Positions 35,059 to 43,430 of a DNA stretch of 64,000 bases are shown here, piece by piece. The notes under the pieces are model-generated. The model did not search any database. It was not told where the DNA came from and saw only the letters and a program-made list of their open reading frames with translations. The stretch covers positions 1 to 64,000 of the forward strand of contig CALEZD010000124.1 in the NCBI GenBank assembly GCA_937928385.1, in the 5' to 3' direction. The position numbers were made by a program, and so were the translations under genes. The first letter of the stretch is position 1, and the number at the start of each line of letters is the position of its first letter. The stretch is from an uncultured Bacteroidota bacterium. GTDB taxonomy: Bacteria; Bacteroidota; Bacteroidia; Chitinophagales; Chitinophagaceae.

Positions 35059-35340
35059 ATGACATTACAAGAACTGATAAACGACAACAATACCAGGTAC
35101 GTAGATGTGCGTACCCCGGCAGAATACAGTACCGGCTATTTTAAGAACGCTGTCAATATCCCTTTGGATGAGATAGCTAACCGCGTGTCTGAAATCAACG
35201 GATTAGGCGAACAGCCCATTGTGTTTTACTGCCGCAGCGGCAACCGTAGCGGCATGGCGGTAAGCTACCTGGCGCAGCAAGGCTACAAGAATATATACAA
35301 TGGTGGTGGTATAGACGACCTGCTGCAATACCTCAATTAA
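35059..35340 (+). CDS. single-domain rhodanese
   Basis: 93 residues: one rhodanese domain with RYVDVRTPAEYSTGYF and the active-site loop FYCRSGNRSGMA (catalytic Cys). Carries sulfane sulfur between persulfide-producing and -consuming enzymes. Start chosen at ATG 35059 (MTLQEL), where the domain begins; the in-frame ATG at 34960 would translate the hairpin above into a non-conserved extension. Probably cotranscribed with the MBL-rhodanese gene. A terminator follows. Confidence 0.92.
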   Translation: MTLQELINDNNTRYVDVRTPAEYSTGYFKNAVNIPLDEIANRVSEINGLGEQPIVFYCRSGNRSGMAVSYLAQQGYKNIYNGGGIDDLLQYLN

Positions 35341-35349
35341 TTTTTAAAC

Positions 35350-35393
35350 GCTGGCATTTGTATGAATATCCTTCAACCAGATGCCGGCTTTTT
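35350..35393 (+). terminator. terminator after the rhodanese gene
   Basis: GCTGGCAT / ATGCCGGC with a 23-base loop, then TTTTT. Confidence 0.65.
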
Positions 35394-35442
35394 ATGTACA
35401 CTTTGGCTACACAATAGCCTGCATGTATTAGCAACATAACAA

Positions 35443-36864
35443 ATGAAACAAACAACTGCAATCATACTATTTCTACTGGCAATAAATACCGCATCGGCAC
35501 AGCATCATGAGCCTCATGAAAAAGCTGAGATGTGGAAGGGTAAACAAACTACTACCGATAATGAAAGCGGCATTTTGCACGCATTTAAAAATGGTACTGT
35601 ACATGGCCACGCACGTTATTACTTCATGACAACAGACAATGCACCGGGTCTCAGCGATTATTATGCTAACGCCGCTGGTGGAGGTATTAAGTACGAAACC
35701 GCAAAGTTTAAAAACTTTCAGTTTGGGGTAAGCGGTTTTTTTGTTTTCAATATCGGCTCGAGCAATATGGAGCAAGCAGACCCGGTAACGAACCAGCCTA
35801 ATAGGTACGAAGTAGGGCTTTTTGACATTACAGACCCGGGCAATAAAGTGGACATCGACAGGTTGGAAGAACTCTATTTAAAATACAGTAAGGGCAATTC
35901 ACATATTGTACTGGGTAAGCAGTTGATCAATACACCATTCATCAATCTACAGGATGGCAGGATGCGCCCAACAGAAGTAAGTGGTTTGTGGGGTGAATTT
36001 AATCAGCTGAAGAATACAAAAATTGAAGGAGGATATATTTATAGCATCTCACCGCGCAGCACTGTAAGGTTCTATACAATTGGTGAATCTATTGGTCTTT
36101 ACCCTGCAGGAGTTAATTCTGACGGTGGAAGGTCTGACTATGCGGGTAACCAGGAGAGCAATGGTGCAGCCATGCTGGGTGTATCACATTCTGTCAACAG
36201 CCGTCTGCAATTGAAAGCTTATGATTTGTACGTAGATAATATTTTCAACACTGCATTACTGCAAGCTGAATATACCCTGTTTAAAATTAATGATGGACGA
36301 ATTGCAGCAGGTGGACAATACATAAGGCAGGATGCCGTAAATGAAGGAGGCAATGCAGATGTTAGAAAGGCGTATTACACCCCCGGTGGAAAAGCACAAA
36401 CCTTCGGTGCCAGGCTGGAATATAAAAACAAAAACTGGCGGACATCTGTCAACTACAACCGCATAACCAAAGACGGCAGGTACCTGATGCCCAGGGAATG
36501 GGGCAAAGACCCCTTCTTCACCTTCATGCCCAGGGAGCGTAACGAGGGCTTTGGCGATGTGCATGCTTATGTAGTAAAGGGTAGTTATGATTTTCCCAAG
36601 GTGGGTATCAAGACACAACTGGCTGCCGGTTATTTCAACCTGCCCTATGTTACAGATTATGCGTTGAATAAGTATGGTATGCCGTCTTATGCACAATTGA
36701 ATGCGGATGTCAGGTATGCGTTCCGGGATTTCCTGGAAGGTTGGGATGTACAACTATTATACGTCTATAAAATGAATATTGGTGAAACATACGGCAACGA
36801 TAAATACGTCATTAACAAGGTGGATATGAGTGTATTCAACTTCGTAGTGAATTTCCATTTTTAG
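35443..36864 (+). CDS. OprD-like outer-membrane porin
   Basis: 473 residues. Signal peptide ending in TASAQ, then a His-rich HHEPHEKAE. The mature part has alternating beta strands of an ~18-strand barrel with OprD-family features: GHARYYFMTTDNAPGLSDYYANAAGGGIKYET, YLKYSKGNSHIVLGKQ, and a final aromatic strand ending in NFHF. OprD porins let small anions or acids through; here thiosulfate or related anions are plausible from context. Lies between the rhodanese and two YeeE genes. No Crp-type site was found directly upstream. Confidence 0.82.
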   Translation: MKQTTAIILFLLAINTASAQHHEPHEKAEMWKGKQTTTDNESGILHAFKNGTVHGHARYYFMTTDNAPGLSDYYANAAGGGIKYETAKFKNFQFGVSGFFVFNIGSSNMEQADPVTNQPNRYEVGLFDITDPGNKVDIDRLEELYLKYSKGNSHIVLGKQLINTPFINLQDGRMRPTEVSGLWGEFNQLKNTKIEGGYIYSISPRSTVRFYTIGESIGLYPAGVNSDGGRSDYAGNQESNGAAMLGVSHSVNSRLQLKAYDLYVDNIFNTALLQAEYTLFKINDGRIAAGGQYIRQDAVNEGGNADVRKAYYTPGGKAQTFGARLEYKNKNWRTSVNYNRITKDGRYLMPREWGKDPFFTFMPRERNEGFGDVHAYVVKGSYDFPKVGIKTQLAAGYFNLPYVTDYALNKYGMPSYAQLNADVRYAFRDFLEGWDVQLLYVYKMNIGETYGNDKYVINKVDMSVFNFVVNFHF

Positions 36865-36951
36865 ACATCATCCATATAAAATAGCAAAAAAGGCTGTAAG
36901 CCCGTATGGTTTACCAGCCACCCCATTTATTAAACTACTAAAAAAATAATC

Positions 36952-37515
36952 ATGTTAGAGGTAATACAACAACCGTGGCCCTGGTATGTGGCCGGAGTAA
37001 TTATCGGATTAATAGTACCAGCGTTATTGCTTTTGGGCAATAAGCACTTTGGCATATCCGCCAACTTGCGTCACGCATGTGCTGCTTGTTTCCCGGCGGA
37101 TATTAAATTTTTCAAGTACGATTGGAAGAAAGAAATATGGAATTTCTTTTTTGTCGGGGGCATTCTATTAGGTGCTGTCATAGCCGCTTTTGTGTTGGCT
37201 AATCCTGAACCAATAGTAGTACATCCAAAATTAGTGGAGGAATTGGCGGGCTATGGTATAACAGATATGAGCAACATGGTGCCCGTACAGTTATTTTCTA
37301 TTGAAAGCCTCTTTTCCCTGAAAGGATTAGTGATGCTGATAGGTGGTGGTTTCCTGGTAGGGTTTGGTTCCAGGTACGCCGGGGGGTGCACATCGGGCCA
37401 CGCTATCATGGGCCTCAGCGATTTGCAATGGCCATCAATGGTAGCTACCATCATGTTTATGGCAGGCGGTGTCATCATGGCCAACTTCATTTTACCCTTT
37501 ATACTCGCTTTGTAA
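36952..37515 (+). CDS. YeeE/YedE half-transporter, first half
   Basis: 187 residues with about five membrane helices. The hallmark of the sulfur-transport (TsuA/YeeE) family is GRYAGGCTSGHAIMG-like; here GSRYAGGCTSGHAIMGL carries the conserved Cys on the transport path. It covers only the N-terminal half of full-length YeeE, the other half being in the next gene, as in PmpA/PmpB pairs. Probable role: uptake of thiosulfate or another sulfur compound. It has no SD and sits 87 bases after the porin. Confidence 0.87.
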   Translation: MLEVIQQPWPWYVAGVIIGLIVPALLLLGNKHFGISANLRHACAACFPADIKFFKYDWKKEIWNFFFVGGILLGAVIAAFVLANPEPIVVHPKLVEELAGYGITDMSNMVPVQLFSIESLFSLKGLVMLIGGGFLVGFGSRYAGGCTSGHAIMGLSDLQWPSMVATIMFMAGGVIMANFILPFILAL

Positions 37516-37560
37516 GGGCTATCAATTATTTATCATCAACTGCAACTAAACTATTAAACA

Positions 37561-38106
37561 ATGAGCTCAACAATATCAAATAAGAATATAACGACACAGT
37601 TTGTAGACAATAAAGTGGATATTAACCAGTCAGATTTGGTAGCCAGGTCGCTGGATACTATGTGTGTTAATGAATCGCAGATTGTACACCCCTGGTGGTA
37701 CAATTTTAAATACATGGTAGTAGGTATTGTTTTCGGCATTGTGTTTGTAAAAGCCGAAATCATATCCTGGTTCAGGATACAGGAGATGTTTCGTTTTCAA
37801 AGTTTCCACATGTTTGGGGTAATAGGTACCGCCGTAGTAGTGGGCGCCATATCAGTTTTCCTCATCAAGAGGTATAAGGTAAAAACCATACATGGAGAAG
37901 CGATTGAGTTTCATCCAAAGAAATTCAATAAGGGGCAGATATACGGGGGCTTGTTATTTGGTTTGGGTTGGGCGCTTACAGGGGCATGCCCGGGCCCTTT
38001 ATTTGCACAGGTGGCTACAGGGGCTTTTGCCGTAATAGCTGTACTGCTCAGCGCCATAGCCGGTACATGGACCTACGGATATTTCAGGGATAAATTACCG
38101 CATTAA
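37561..38106 (+). CDS. YeeE/YedE half-transporter, second half (DUF6691 type)
   Basis: 181 residues. After a ~40-residue soluble start come four membrane helices with GQIYGGLLFGLGWALTGACPGPLFAQ, the second-half signature with its Cys. Together with the preceding gene it makes a complete YeeE-type sulfur transporter. It starts 45 bases after its partner. Long non-conserved N-terminus is a local oddity. Confidence 0.87.
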   Translation: MSSTISNKNITTQFVDNKVDINQSDLVARSLDTMCVNESQIVHPWWYNFKYMVVGIVFGIVFVKAEIISWFRIQEMFRFQSFHMFGVIGTAVVVGAISVFLIKRYKVKTIHGEAIEFHPKKFNKGQIYGGLLFGLGWALTGACPGPLFAQVATGAFAVIAVLLSAIAGTWTYGYFRDKLPH

Positions 38107-38172
38107 ATTATTCGGGTACATACAAACAGTAGCTATATAGGTTTGCTAAATAACATCTGCGGGTGTTGCCAG

Positions 38173-38217
38173 TGTTACAATTGTTACCATAATCATTCTT
38201 AGAAAGAACCACTTTTA
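38173..38217 (+). promoter_or_regulatory. Crp/Fnr-type site 5 with -7 element
   Basis: TGTTA-CAATTG-TTACC (38173-38188; one base off the symmetric form) and CACTTTTA (38210-38217), at the same 36.5-bp spacing as the other sites. Precedes the cytochrome/soxB pair. Confidence 0.55.
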
Positions 38218-38273
38218 TGTAGATGTCATCTGCTTGTTACGCTGCTAAGTAAAAAACACATGTATTGTATATT

Positions 38274-39263
38274 ATGACAAGCTTTAAAAAATATATAGTG
38301 GCAGTACTCATTGCTGTATTAGTATTAGCAGTGCTGATTATAGCTATAGTAAATATGCCTGTGAAAAGAGAAGTGAATACACAGGTGGCCCAGCAGCCCG
38401 CATACTGGGTAGCGCCCAGCCTGTACCTCGACAACGAGTTGAAGGGCGAAGAGCGGAGGCAGGTTATTTATGGTGAAGAATTGATTATGCATACAGCACG
38501 GTATTTTGGTCCTAAAGGCATTGTTGCACATACCACCAATGGTATGAATTGCCAGAACTGCCACCTGGATGCCGGCACATTGCCCTGGGGTAATAATTAC
38601 GGTGCAATCAGTTCAACCTATCCCAGGTTCAGAGACAGGAGTGGTAGCATGGAAACTATTTCAAAGCGTGTTAGTGATTGCTTTGAAAGAAGTATGAACG
38701 GAACCGCCCCTGATACCAACGGCAAGGAAATGAAAGCTATTATTGCTTATATGCAATGGCTGGGCAAGCATGTACCGAAAGACAGCATCCCTGTTGGCAG
38801 CGGAATAACGCAATTGCCATTTTTAAACAGGGCCGCCAGCCCCGAAAATGGTGCTATAGTATATGATAACAAATGTAAGTCTTGCCACGGTGCGAACGGC
38901 GAAGGGCTGATGCAACCAGATGGTATAGCCTATTCTTACCCTCCGCTTTGGGGCGAACATAGTTATAACACAGGCGCTGGTTTGTACAGGCTGTCGCGCT
39001 TTGCCGGATATGTAAAAGACAATATGCCCTTCAAAGAAGCGACACATCAGTCACCCGCACTTACAGACGAAGAAGCATGGGATGTAGCTGCTTTTGTCAA
39101 CTCGCAACCCCGCCCCGTAATGACGCAAAACAAAGCTGACTGGCCGGATATTGCTAAAAAGCCGATAGACCATCCTTTTGGCCCTTTTGCAGATGGTTTC
39201 TCTGAGCAGCAGCACAAATTCGGGCCGTTTCAACCCATAGCTGATGCACGTAAAAAAAGATGA
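38274..39263 (+). CDS. tsdA: TsdA-like dihaem cytochrome c (thiosulfate dehydrogenase)
   Basis: 329 residues. N-terminal signal/anchor helix (IVAVLIAVLVLAVLIIAIV), then two cytochrome c domains: CQNCH (Cys93, Cys96, His97) and CKSCH (Cys201, Cys204, His205). The segment SKRVSDCFERSMNG contains Cys136 at the place where TsdA uses a Cys as axial haem ligand, and YPPLWGEHSYNTGAGLYR is also TsdA-like. TsdA couples two thiosulfates to tetrathionate (or the reverse) in the periplasm. ATG 38274 is chosen over an in-frame TTG. 46 bases before soxB; probably the same transcript, driven by site 5. Confidence 0.85.
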   Translation: MTSFKKYIVAVLIAVLVLAVLIIAIVNMPVKREVNTQVAQQPAYWVAPSLYLDNELKGEERRQVIYGEELIMHTARYFGPKGIVAHTTNGMNCQNCHLDAGTLPWGNNYGAISSTYPRFRDRSGSMETISKRVSDCFERSMNGTAPDTNGKEMKAIIAYMQWLGKHVPKDSIPVGSGITQLPFLNRAASPENGAIVYDNKCKSCHGANGEGLMQPDGIAYSYPPLWGEHSYNTGAGLYRLSRFAGYVKDNMPFKEATHQSPALTDEEAWDVAAFVNSQPRPVMTQNKADWPDIAKKPIDHPFGPFADGFSEQQHKFGPFQPIADARKKR

Positions 39264-39309
39264 TTTCGATTCCCGTTTCATTATATTGTTAACAATTAAA
39301 CATCATTAA

Positions 39310-41124
39310 ATGTCAGAAAAACATCTACCCAAATGCAGTTGCGGCTCTTGCAACAATCAGCATATCAGCAAGGCCGAAAAAGAACTGCATGTTGAAATAT
39401 CAGAAAACAACAGGCGGGACTTTTTGAAAAAAGCAGGCACCCTTGGCCTGGGCTTAGGTATAGGTGGGGGCCTAATAGGTGGCCCGCTGGCGGCTTCAGC
39501 GCTCAATAATGATGATGCGGCGTACAAGGCAGCGTCTATGGGTAAGAATGCAGCCGTGCGCAATGGCAACGCGCAAATGATAACATTGCTGCATACTGCC
39601 GACATACATTCGCAACTGATGATACACGATGAGTTTTTTATAGAACAGGGCAAACCTGTTTATAAGAAACGTGGTGGCTTTGCTACGCTCAAAACAATGA
39701 TTAACACCCTGAGGAATGAAAAGCCCGCCAATACTTTGGTGCTGGATGGCGGCGACTGTTTCCAGGGTGGTGGTGTAGCGGCGCTTACTGAAGGTAAGGG
39801 CATTGTACCGTTGATGAACAATATAGGCTATGATGTAATGCTGCCCGGAAACTGGGAAGTAGTGTATGGCAAAGAGATGATGATGAAGGATATGTTTGCG
39901 TACGACGGGGTAAAAGTCTGCGCCAATATGTACCACGACACTAAAGACGAGCTGCATGGCGATATGATTTTTCCACCCTATTTTATCAAATACATCGGCG
40001 GCATCAAGATTGGCTTTATCGGCTATAACGACCCCCTTACGCCAAAACGCCAGTCGCCTGCATATAGCGACGGCATTAAATTTACTTTCCCCGAAACCAA
40101 CGTGGCCAAATACGTAAAGCTGTTGAAGGAGTATGAACAATGCCAGATGGTGTTCCTGCTGACACACATGGGGCTGGCACAGCAAATAGGGCTGTCTAAC
40201 ATACCGCAGATAAAAGGCGTTGATTATATACTGGGCGCTGATACCCACGAGCGCGTACGTGAGCCCATACAGGGTGTACATGCTAAAGTTACAGAGCCGG
40301 GCGCCTTCGGTTCGTTTGTGGCGCGGCTGGATATAGTGGTAGAAGACGGTGTGGTAAAAGACCATACCTACCAATTGCTGGATGTAGACCCCGACAGGTA
40401 TCCTGAAGACGAGGAGATGAAACGCCTGGTGAACAAAGTAAGAGAACCATTCGCTAAAGAACTGGACAAGGTAATAGGTACTACAAAAACACCACTGGTA
40501 AGGTATTATGTAATAGAAACACCGATGGACAACCTGATTACAGATGCTATCATGTGGAAGTTCAAACCGGATATAGCGCTGAGCAATGGCTTCAGGTTTT
40601 GCCCGCCATTAGTGCCAGACACCCAAACAGGCATGGCCGAAATAACCCGCGACTATTTGTGGAGTATGCTGCCGGTAGATAGTGAAGCAAAACGTGGCTT
40701 TATAACAGGCAGGCAGTTGTGGGACTGGATGGAAAAAGAGTTGCAGAACGCTTTTGCCAAAGATCCTGCTAAAAGATTCGGCGGATGGGTAGTCCGGTTC
40801 AATGGCATGGAGGTAAACTTTACCATTGGTAATGACAAGGGCAAACGTGTGAACTGGATTAAAGTAGGAGGCAAGCGACTGGATATGGACAAGGAGTACA
40901 GCTTTGTAGCCTGCGAGCGCGAAGGCGACCCCGACACCACTATATGCCGTGTAGAAGGCGTAAAGGAGCCGAAGAGGCTGGGCGCTACACTACATAGCGT
41001 TATGGAAGAGTACCTGGCTAAGAAATCGCCGGTAGCGCCTAAACTGGAAGGGCGTTGTACAGCAACTGATGCCCCGAATACCTTGCTGACCCAATTAATG
41101 GGTTTTGGTTACGAATTCAGGTAA
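39310..41124 (+). CDS. soxB: SoxB-like Tat-exported thiosulfohydrolase (5'-nucleotidase superfamily)
   Basis: 604 residues. A Cys-rich N-tail (CSCGSC) precedes a twin-arginine motif (NRRDFLKKAG, Arg35-Arg36) and a Gly-rich hydrophobic stretch, so folded export by Tat. The catalytic domain has the metallophosphatase motifs LLHTADIHSQL, LDGGDCFQGG, LPGNWEVVYG, LLTHMGL and LGADTHERV. The GNWE (not GNHE) variant separates SoxB-type enzymes from nucleotidases. The C-terminal domain follows from ~400. SoxB hydrolyses sulfate from SoxY-bound sulfane; no SoxYZ gene is in the window, so the carrier is unknown. Alternative: a nucleotidase-like enzyme of another substrate. Confidence 0.78.
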   Translation: MSEKHLPKCSCGSCNNQHISKAEKELHVEISENNRRDFLKKAGTLGLGLGIGGGLIGGPLAASALNNDDAAYKAASMGKNAAVRNGNAQMITLLHTADIHSQLMIHDEFFIEQGKPVYKKRGGFATLKTMINTLRNEKPANTLVLDGGDCFQGGGVAALTEGKGIVPLMNNIGYDVMLPGNWEVVYGKEMMMKDMFAYDGVKVCANMYHDTKDELHGDMIFPPYFIKYIGGIKIGFIGYNDPLTPKRQSPAYSDGIKFTFPETNVAKYVKLLKEYEQCQMVFLLTHMGLAQQIGLSNIPQIKGVDYILGADTHERVREPIQGVHAKVTEPGAFGSFVARLDIVVEDGVVKDHTYQLLDVDPDRYPEDEEMKRLVNKVREPFAKELDKVIGTTKTPLVRYYVIETPMDNLITDAIMWKFKPDIALSNGFRFCPPLVPDTQTGMAEITRDYLWSMLPVDSEAKRGFITGRQLWDWMEKELQNAFAKDPAKRFGGWVVRFNGMEVNFTIGNDKGKRVNWIKVGGKRLDMDKEYSFVACEREGDPDTTICRVEGVKEPKRLGATLHSVMEEYLAKKSPVAPKLEGRCTATDAPNTLLTQLMGFGYEFR

Positions 41125-41134
41125 GGAAATAGAT

Positions 41135-41170
41135 AAAAAAGGGGGGTACAAAGCATGTACCCCCTTTTTT
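41135..41170. terminator. bidirectional terminator between soxB and trxA
   Basis: GGGGGTACA / TGTACCCCC stem, 5-base loop, flanked by AAAAAA and TTTTTT. Confidence 0.9.
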
Positions 41171-41189
41171 TATTTTTTGTCTTTTTATC

Positions 41190-41555
41190 TTAACCTGCCT
41201 TCTTCACCAGGTGTTCTTCTATCACCTGTTTCAATACATGTTTGGGCAATGCGCCTTTTTGCATCATCGGCTGCTGGTCTACCGGTATGAATAATATGCT
41301 GGGGATGCTCTGTATGCCAAATGCCCCGGATAACTCCTGCTCTACTTCTGTGTCCACTTTATATATCACCAGTTGACCATCATACTCTTTTGCCAATTCT
41401 TCGAGTATGGGTGCTACCATTTTGCAGGGGCCGCACCAGTCTGCATAAAAATCTATAATGGCAGGCAATTCGCCTGCATATTTCCATTCTTTATTGTTTT
41501 CATAATCGAATACTTTCTTCTTAAAGTCTTCTGTGGTCAATTGTACTGTAGCCAT
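41190..41555 (-). CDS. thioredoxin
   Basis: 121 residues, cytoplasmic. Classical active site WCGPCKMVAPIL, plus IIDFYADWC and the cis-Pro loop SIPSILFIP. Reduces disulfides and could regenerate the thiols used in persulfide turnover. Start ATG 41555 (MATVQLT); an upstream in-frame start would run into the promoter. It is convergent with soxB but its promoter carries the same Crp-type palindrome as the sulfur genes, at the same spacing, so it appears to belong to the regulon. Confidence 0.93.
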   Translation of the reverse strand: MATVQLTTEDFKKKVFDYENNKEWKYAGELPAIIDFYADWCGPCKMVAPILEELAKEYDGQLVIYKVDTEVEQELSGAFGIQSIPSILFIPVDQQPMMQKGALPKHVLKQVIEEHLVKKAG

Positions 41556-41569
41556 ATATTTATTTTTTA

Positions 41570-41614
41570 CAAAGGTACAAAAATGCAACCCGGGCTTCTG
41601 TAATAAATATTACA
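41570..41614 (-). promoter_or_regulatory. Crp/Fnr-type site 4 with -7 element (trxA)
   Basis: Palindrome TGTAA-TAAATA-TTACA (41599-41614) and, on the minus strand, TACCTTTG (41577-41570). Centre to -7 end is 36.5 bp. Read on the minus strand the site (CTTATGTAATATTTATTACA) matches site 1 almost base for base. Confidence 0.7.
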
Positions 41615-41736
41615 TAAGCTTATTGTTAAAACAGTTTAACAATATTTTTCCGTGGGACGTAGGGGTATTATCCAGGTGTTGCGTTTATCCTCTAAAATAA
41701 CAATTGAAAAAACATTTACTCGAAAACAAAACTTAT

Positions 41737-42720
41737 ATGAAAAGGTTCATGTTTGCAGCAACAATAGTTGCCTCTTTATTAACTACAGGCAAGGTAAACG
41801 CCCAGATGCCATATACTTTCAGTGTGTCAACAGCATCTTACCAACCTCTTACCAATGGCACCACGTTGAATGATACGACCGTGTGGGATGACGAAATGTA
41901 TAAGGTAAATATTCCCTTTGCATTCAGTCTCAATAACAAACCCATGACAAGCCTCTTCCTGGAAGCGATGGAAATAATACTGCCCGATACAACAGGCAGC
42001 ATGGACGGATTACCATTGATGAGTGCAGACCTCATAGACCGTGGTTTTGCAGACTCATTGCAGTTGTCACAGTCGCCTGTACGATATACAATAGACGGCG
42101 CAGCCGGTAACAGGATACTAAAACTGGAGATAGCTAATGCCGGTTTTGCCGAGGAATTTTATGCAGACAGCACGGTGGATGATTATTTCAATATGCAGGT
42201 TTGGTTGTACGAGAATGGCCATATTATTGAATACAGGTACGGCAGTTCATCAGTTACAGACTTTGCCACCTATTTCCCACTGGGCATGCTGACCGGTTTT
42301 GTGAAAAACATTGATTTTGCCAGCTCCTCTTTTGACATGATGTATATACTGAGTGGTAACCCCTCGGCGCCTGTTATTGACAGCCTGACTCAAACAGCAT
42401 TCAGCACAGGGCTTACAGCATTCCCGGACTCGGGTACGGTATACCGTTTTACACCTAAACCAACCAGCGTGAACAATACGCACCGCGTACTGGAAATGAG
42501 CCTTTACCCCACCCGCACCACCGGCGCTCTGTACGTAGATAACCCCAACAGGACCGAAGCAACCTATAAAGTGTTGTCTTTATCCGGCCAGATATTGAAG
42601 TATGGCAGCATTAAGAAGGGGTTGAATACTGTAGAAGTAAATGACGTACCGGCAGGGCAATACCTGGTGAGGTTCGATTATGACGCTGGTTTTGAAACGC
42701 AAAGATTCATAAAGCTATAG
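41737..42720 (+). CDS. secreted T9SS sorting-domain protein
   Basis: 327 residues. Signal peptide MKRFMFAATIVASLLTTGKVNAQ. The middle (~200 residues) is beta-rich without recognised family. The end is a T9SS-type domain: SLYPTRTTGALYVDNP, VLSLSGQILKYG, VPAGQYLVRFD and FIKL. ATG 41737 is used because the in-frame TTG at 41704 precedes a non-signal sequence. No clear link to the adjacent sulfur genes; a strong terminator follows. Confidence 0.85.
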   Translation: MKRFMFAATIVASLLTTGKVNAQMPYTFSVSTASYQPLTNGTTLNDTTVWDDEMYKVNIPFAFSLNNKPMTSLFLEAMEIILPDTTGSMDGLPLMSADLIDRGFADSLQLSQSPVRYTIDGAAGNRILKLEIANAGFAEEFYADSTVDDYFNMQVWLYENGHIIEYRYGSSSVTDFATYFPLGMLTGFVKNIDFASSSFDMMYILSGNPSAPVIDSLTQTAFSTGLTAFPDSGTVYRFTPKPTSVNNTHRVLEMSLYPTRTTGALYVDNPNRTEATYKVLSLSGQILKYGSIKKGLNTVEVNDVPAGQYLVRFDYDAGFETQRFIKL

Positions 42721-42735
42721 CATGGGGCAAATAAA

Positions 42736-42766
42736 CGGGGCAGGCGCTACGGCGCCGCCCTGTTTT
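42736..42766 (+). terminator. terminator of the T9SS gene
   Basis: GGGC-A-GGCGC / GCGCC-GCCC hairpin with TACG loop, then TGTTTT. Confidence 0.8.
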
Positions 42767-42822
42767 ACCACTATAAAATGATTAAAAATATACCGTTCTT
42801 TGTATCTGTTTTTTAATTAAGT

Positions 42823-43383
42823 ATGGCGCAGGAGCAAATTGCAGAAACAGCTTTTAAATCCTTGTTTGACAGGGAGTACCAGAATTTATGCCGGTATGCA
42901 TACAGCTACCTGAAGGATGACCACCTGGCTGAAGATGTGGTGCAAAATACCTTTATTAAGATATGGGAACAGAAGAAGGACCTGTTGCCCACGGACAACG
43001 CCCGCTATTACCTGGTCACTTCGGTACGCAATAACTGTATATCCGAGCTGAGAAAGGCTAAAAACCTGCTATACCCCGAAAACAACCCGGGTACGGATGC
43101 GGAACCCTTCTTCTCGCACATGCTGCAAAAGGAGGAGTATAATGAACAGCAGCAACGTATAGCCGCGGCATTGGACAAATTACCCCCCAAATGCAAAGAA
43201 ATATTCCTGATGATAAAACTGCACGGTATGAGCTACAGGCAGGTAGCCGAAACGCTGGAACTATCGGTGAAAACCGTTGAAAACCAAATGGGTAAGGCTA
43301 TCAAGACATTCCGTAACCTGTGCCTGCCGGTCTTATTGTCATTATGCAACCTGTTTACCATCAAAAATTTTATGTTACCGTAG
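42823..43383 (+). CDS. ECF RNA polymerase sigma factor (FecI-like)
   Basis: 186 residues. Region 2: YRYAYSYLKDDHLAEDVVQNTFIKIWEQ-type motif (CRYAYSYLKDD, EDVVQNTFIKIWEQ). Region 4: LPPKCKEIFLMIKLHGMSYRQVAETLELSVKTVENQMGKA in helix-turn-helix form. Recruits polymerase to promoters of surface uptake genes. It is followed by a FecR anti-sigma gene and a TonB receptor with an STN domain, the complete cell-surface signalling trio. Confidence 0.93.
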   Translation: MAQEQIAETAFKSLFDREYQNLCRYAYSYLKDDHLAEDVVQNTFIKIWEQKKDLLPTDNARYYLVTSVRNNCISELRKAKNLLYPENNPGTDAEPFFSHMLQKEEYNEQQQRIAAALDKLPPKCKEIFLMIKLHGMSYRQVAETLELSVKTVENQMGKAIKTFRNLCLPVLLSLCNLFTIKNFMLP

Positions 43384-43430
43384 GGGTAATGAGCATAAAT
43401 TTCGTTTTACATTAATAACAAGAAGAGCAA

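Noticed and set aside
38107..38273. Small ORF or riboswitch before the TsdA gene
   Set aside because: No convincing ORF; the region is explained by Crp-type site 5 and a leader.
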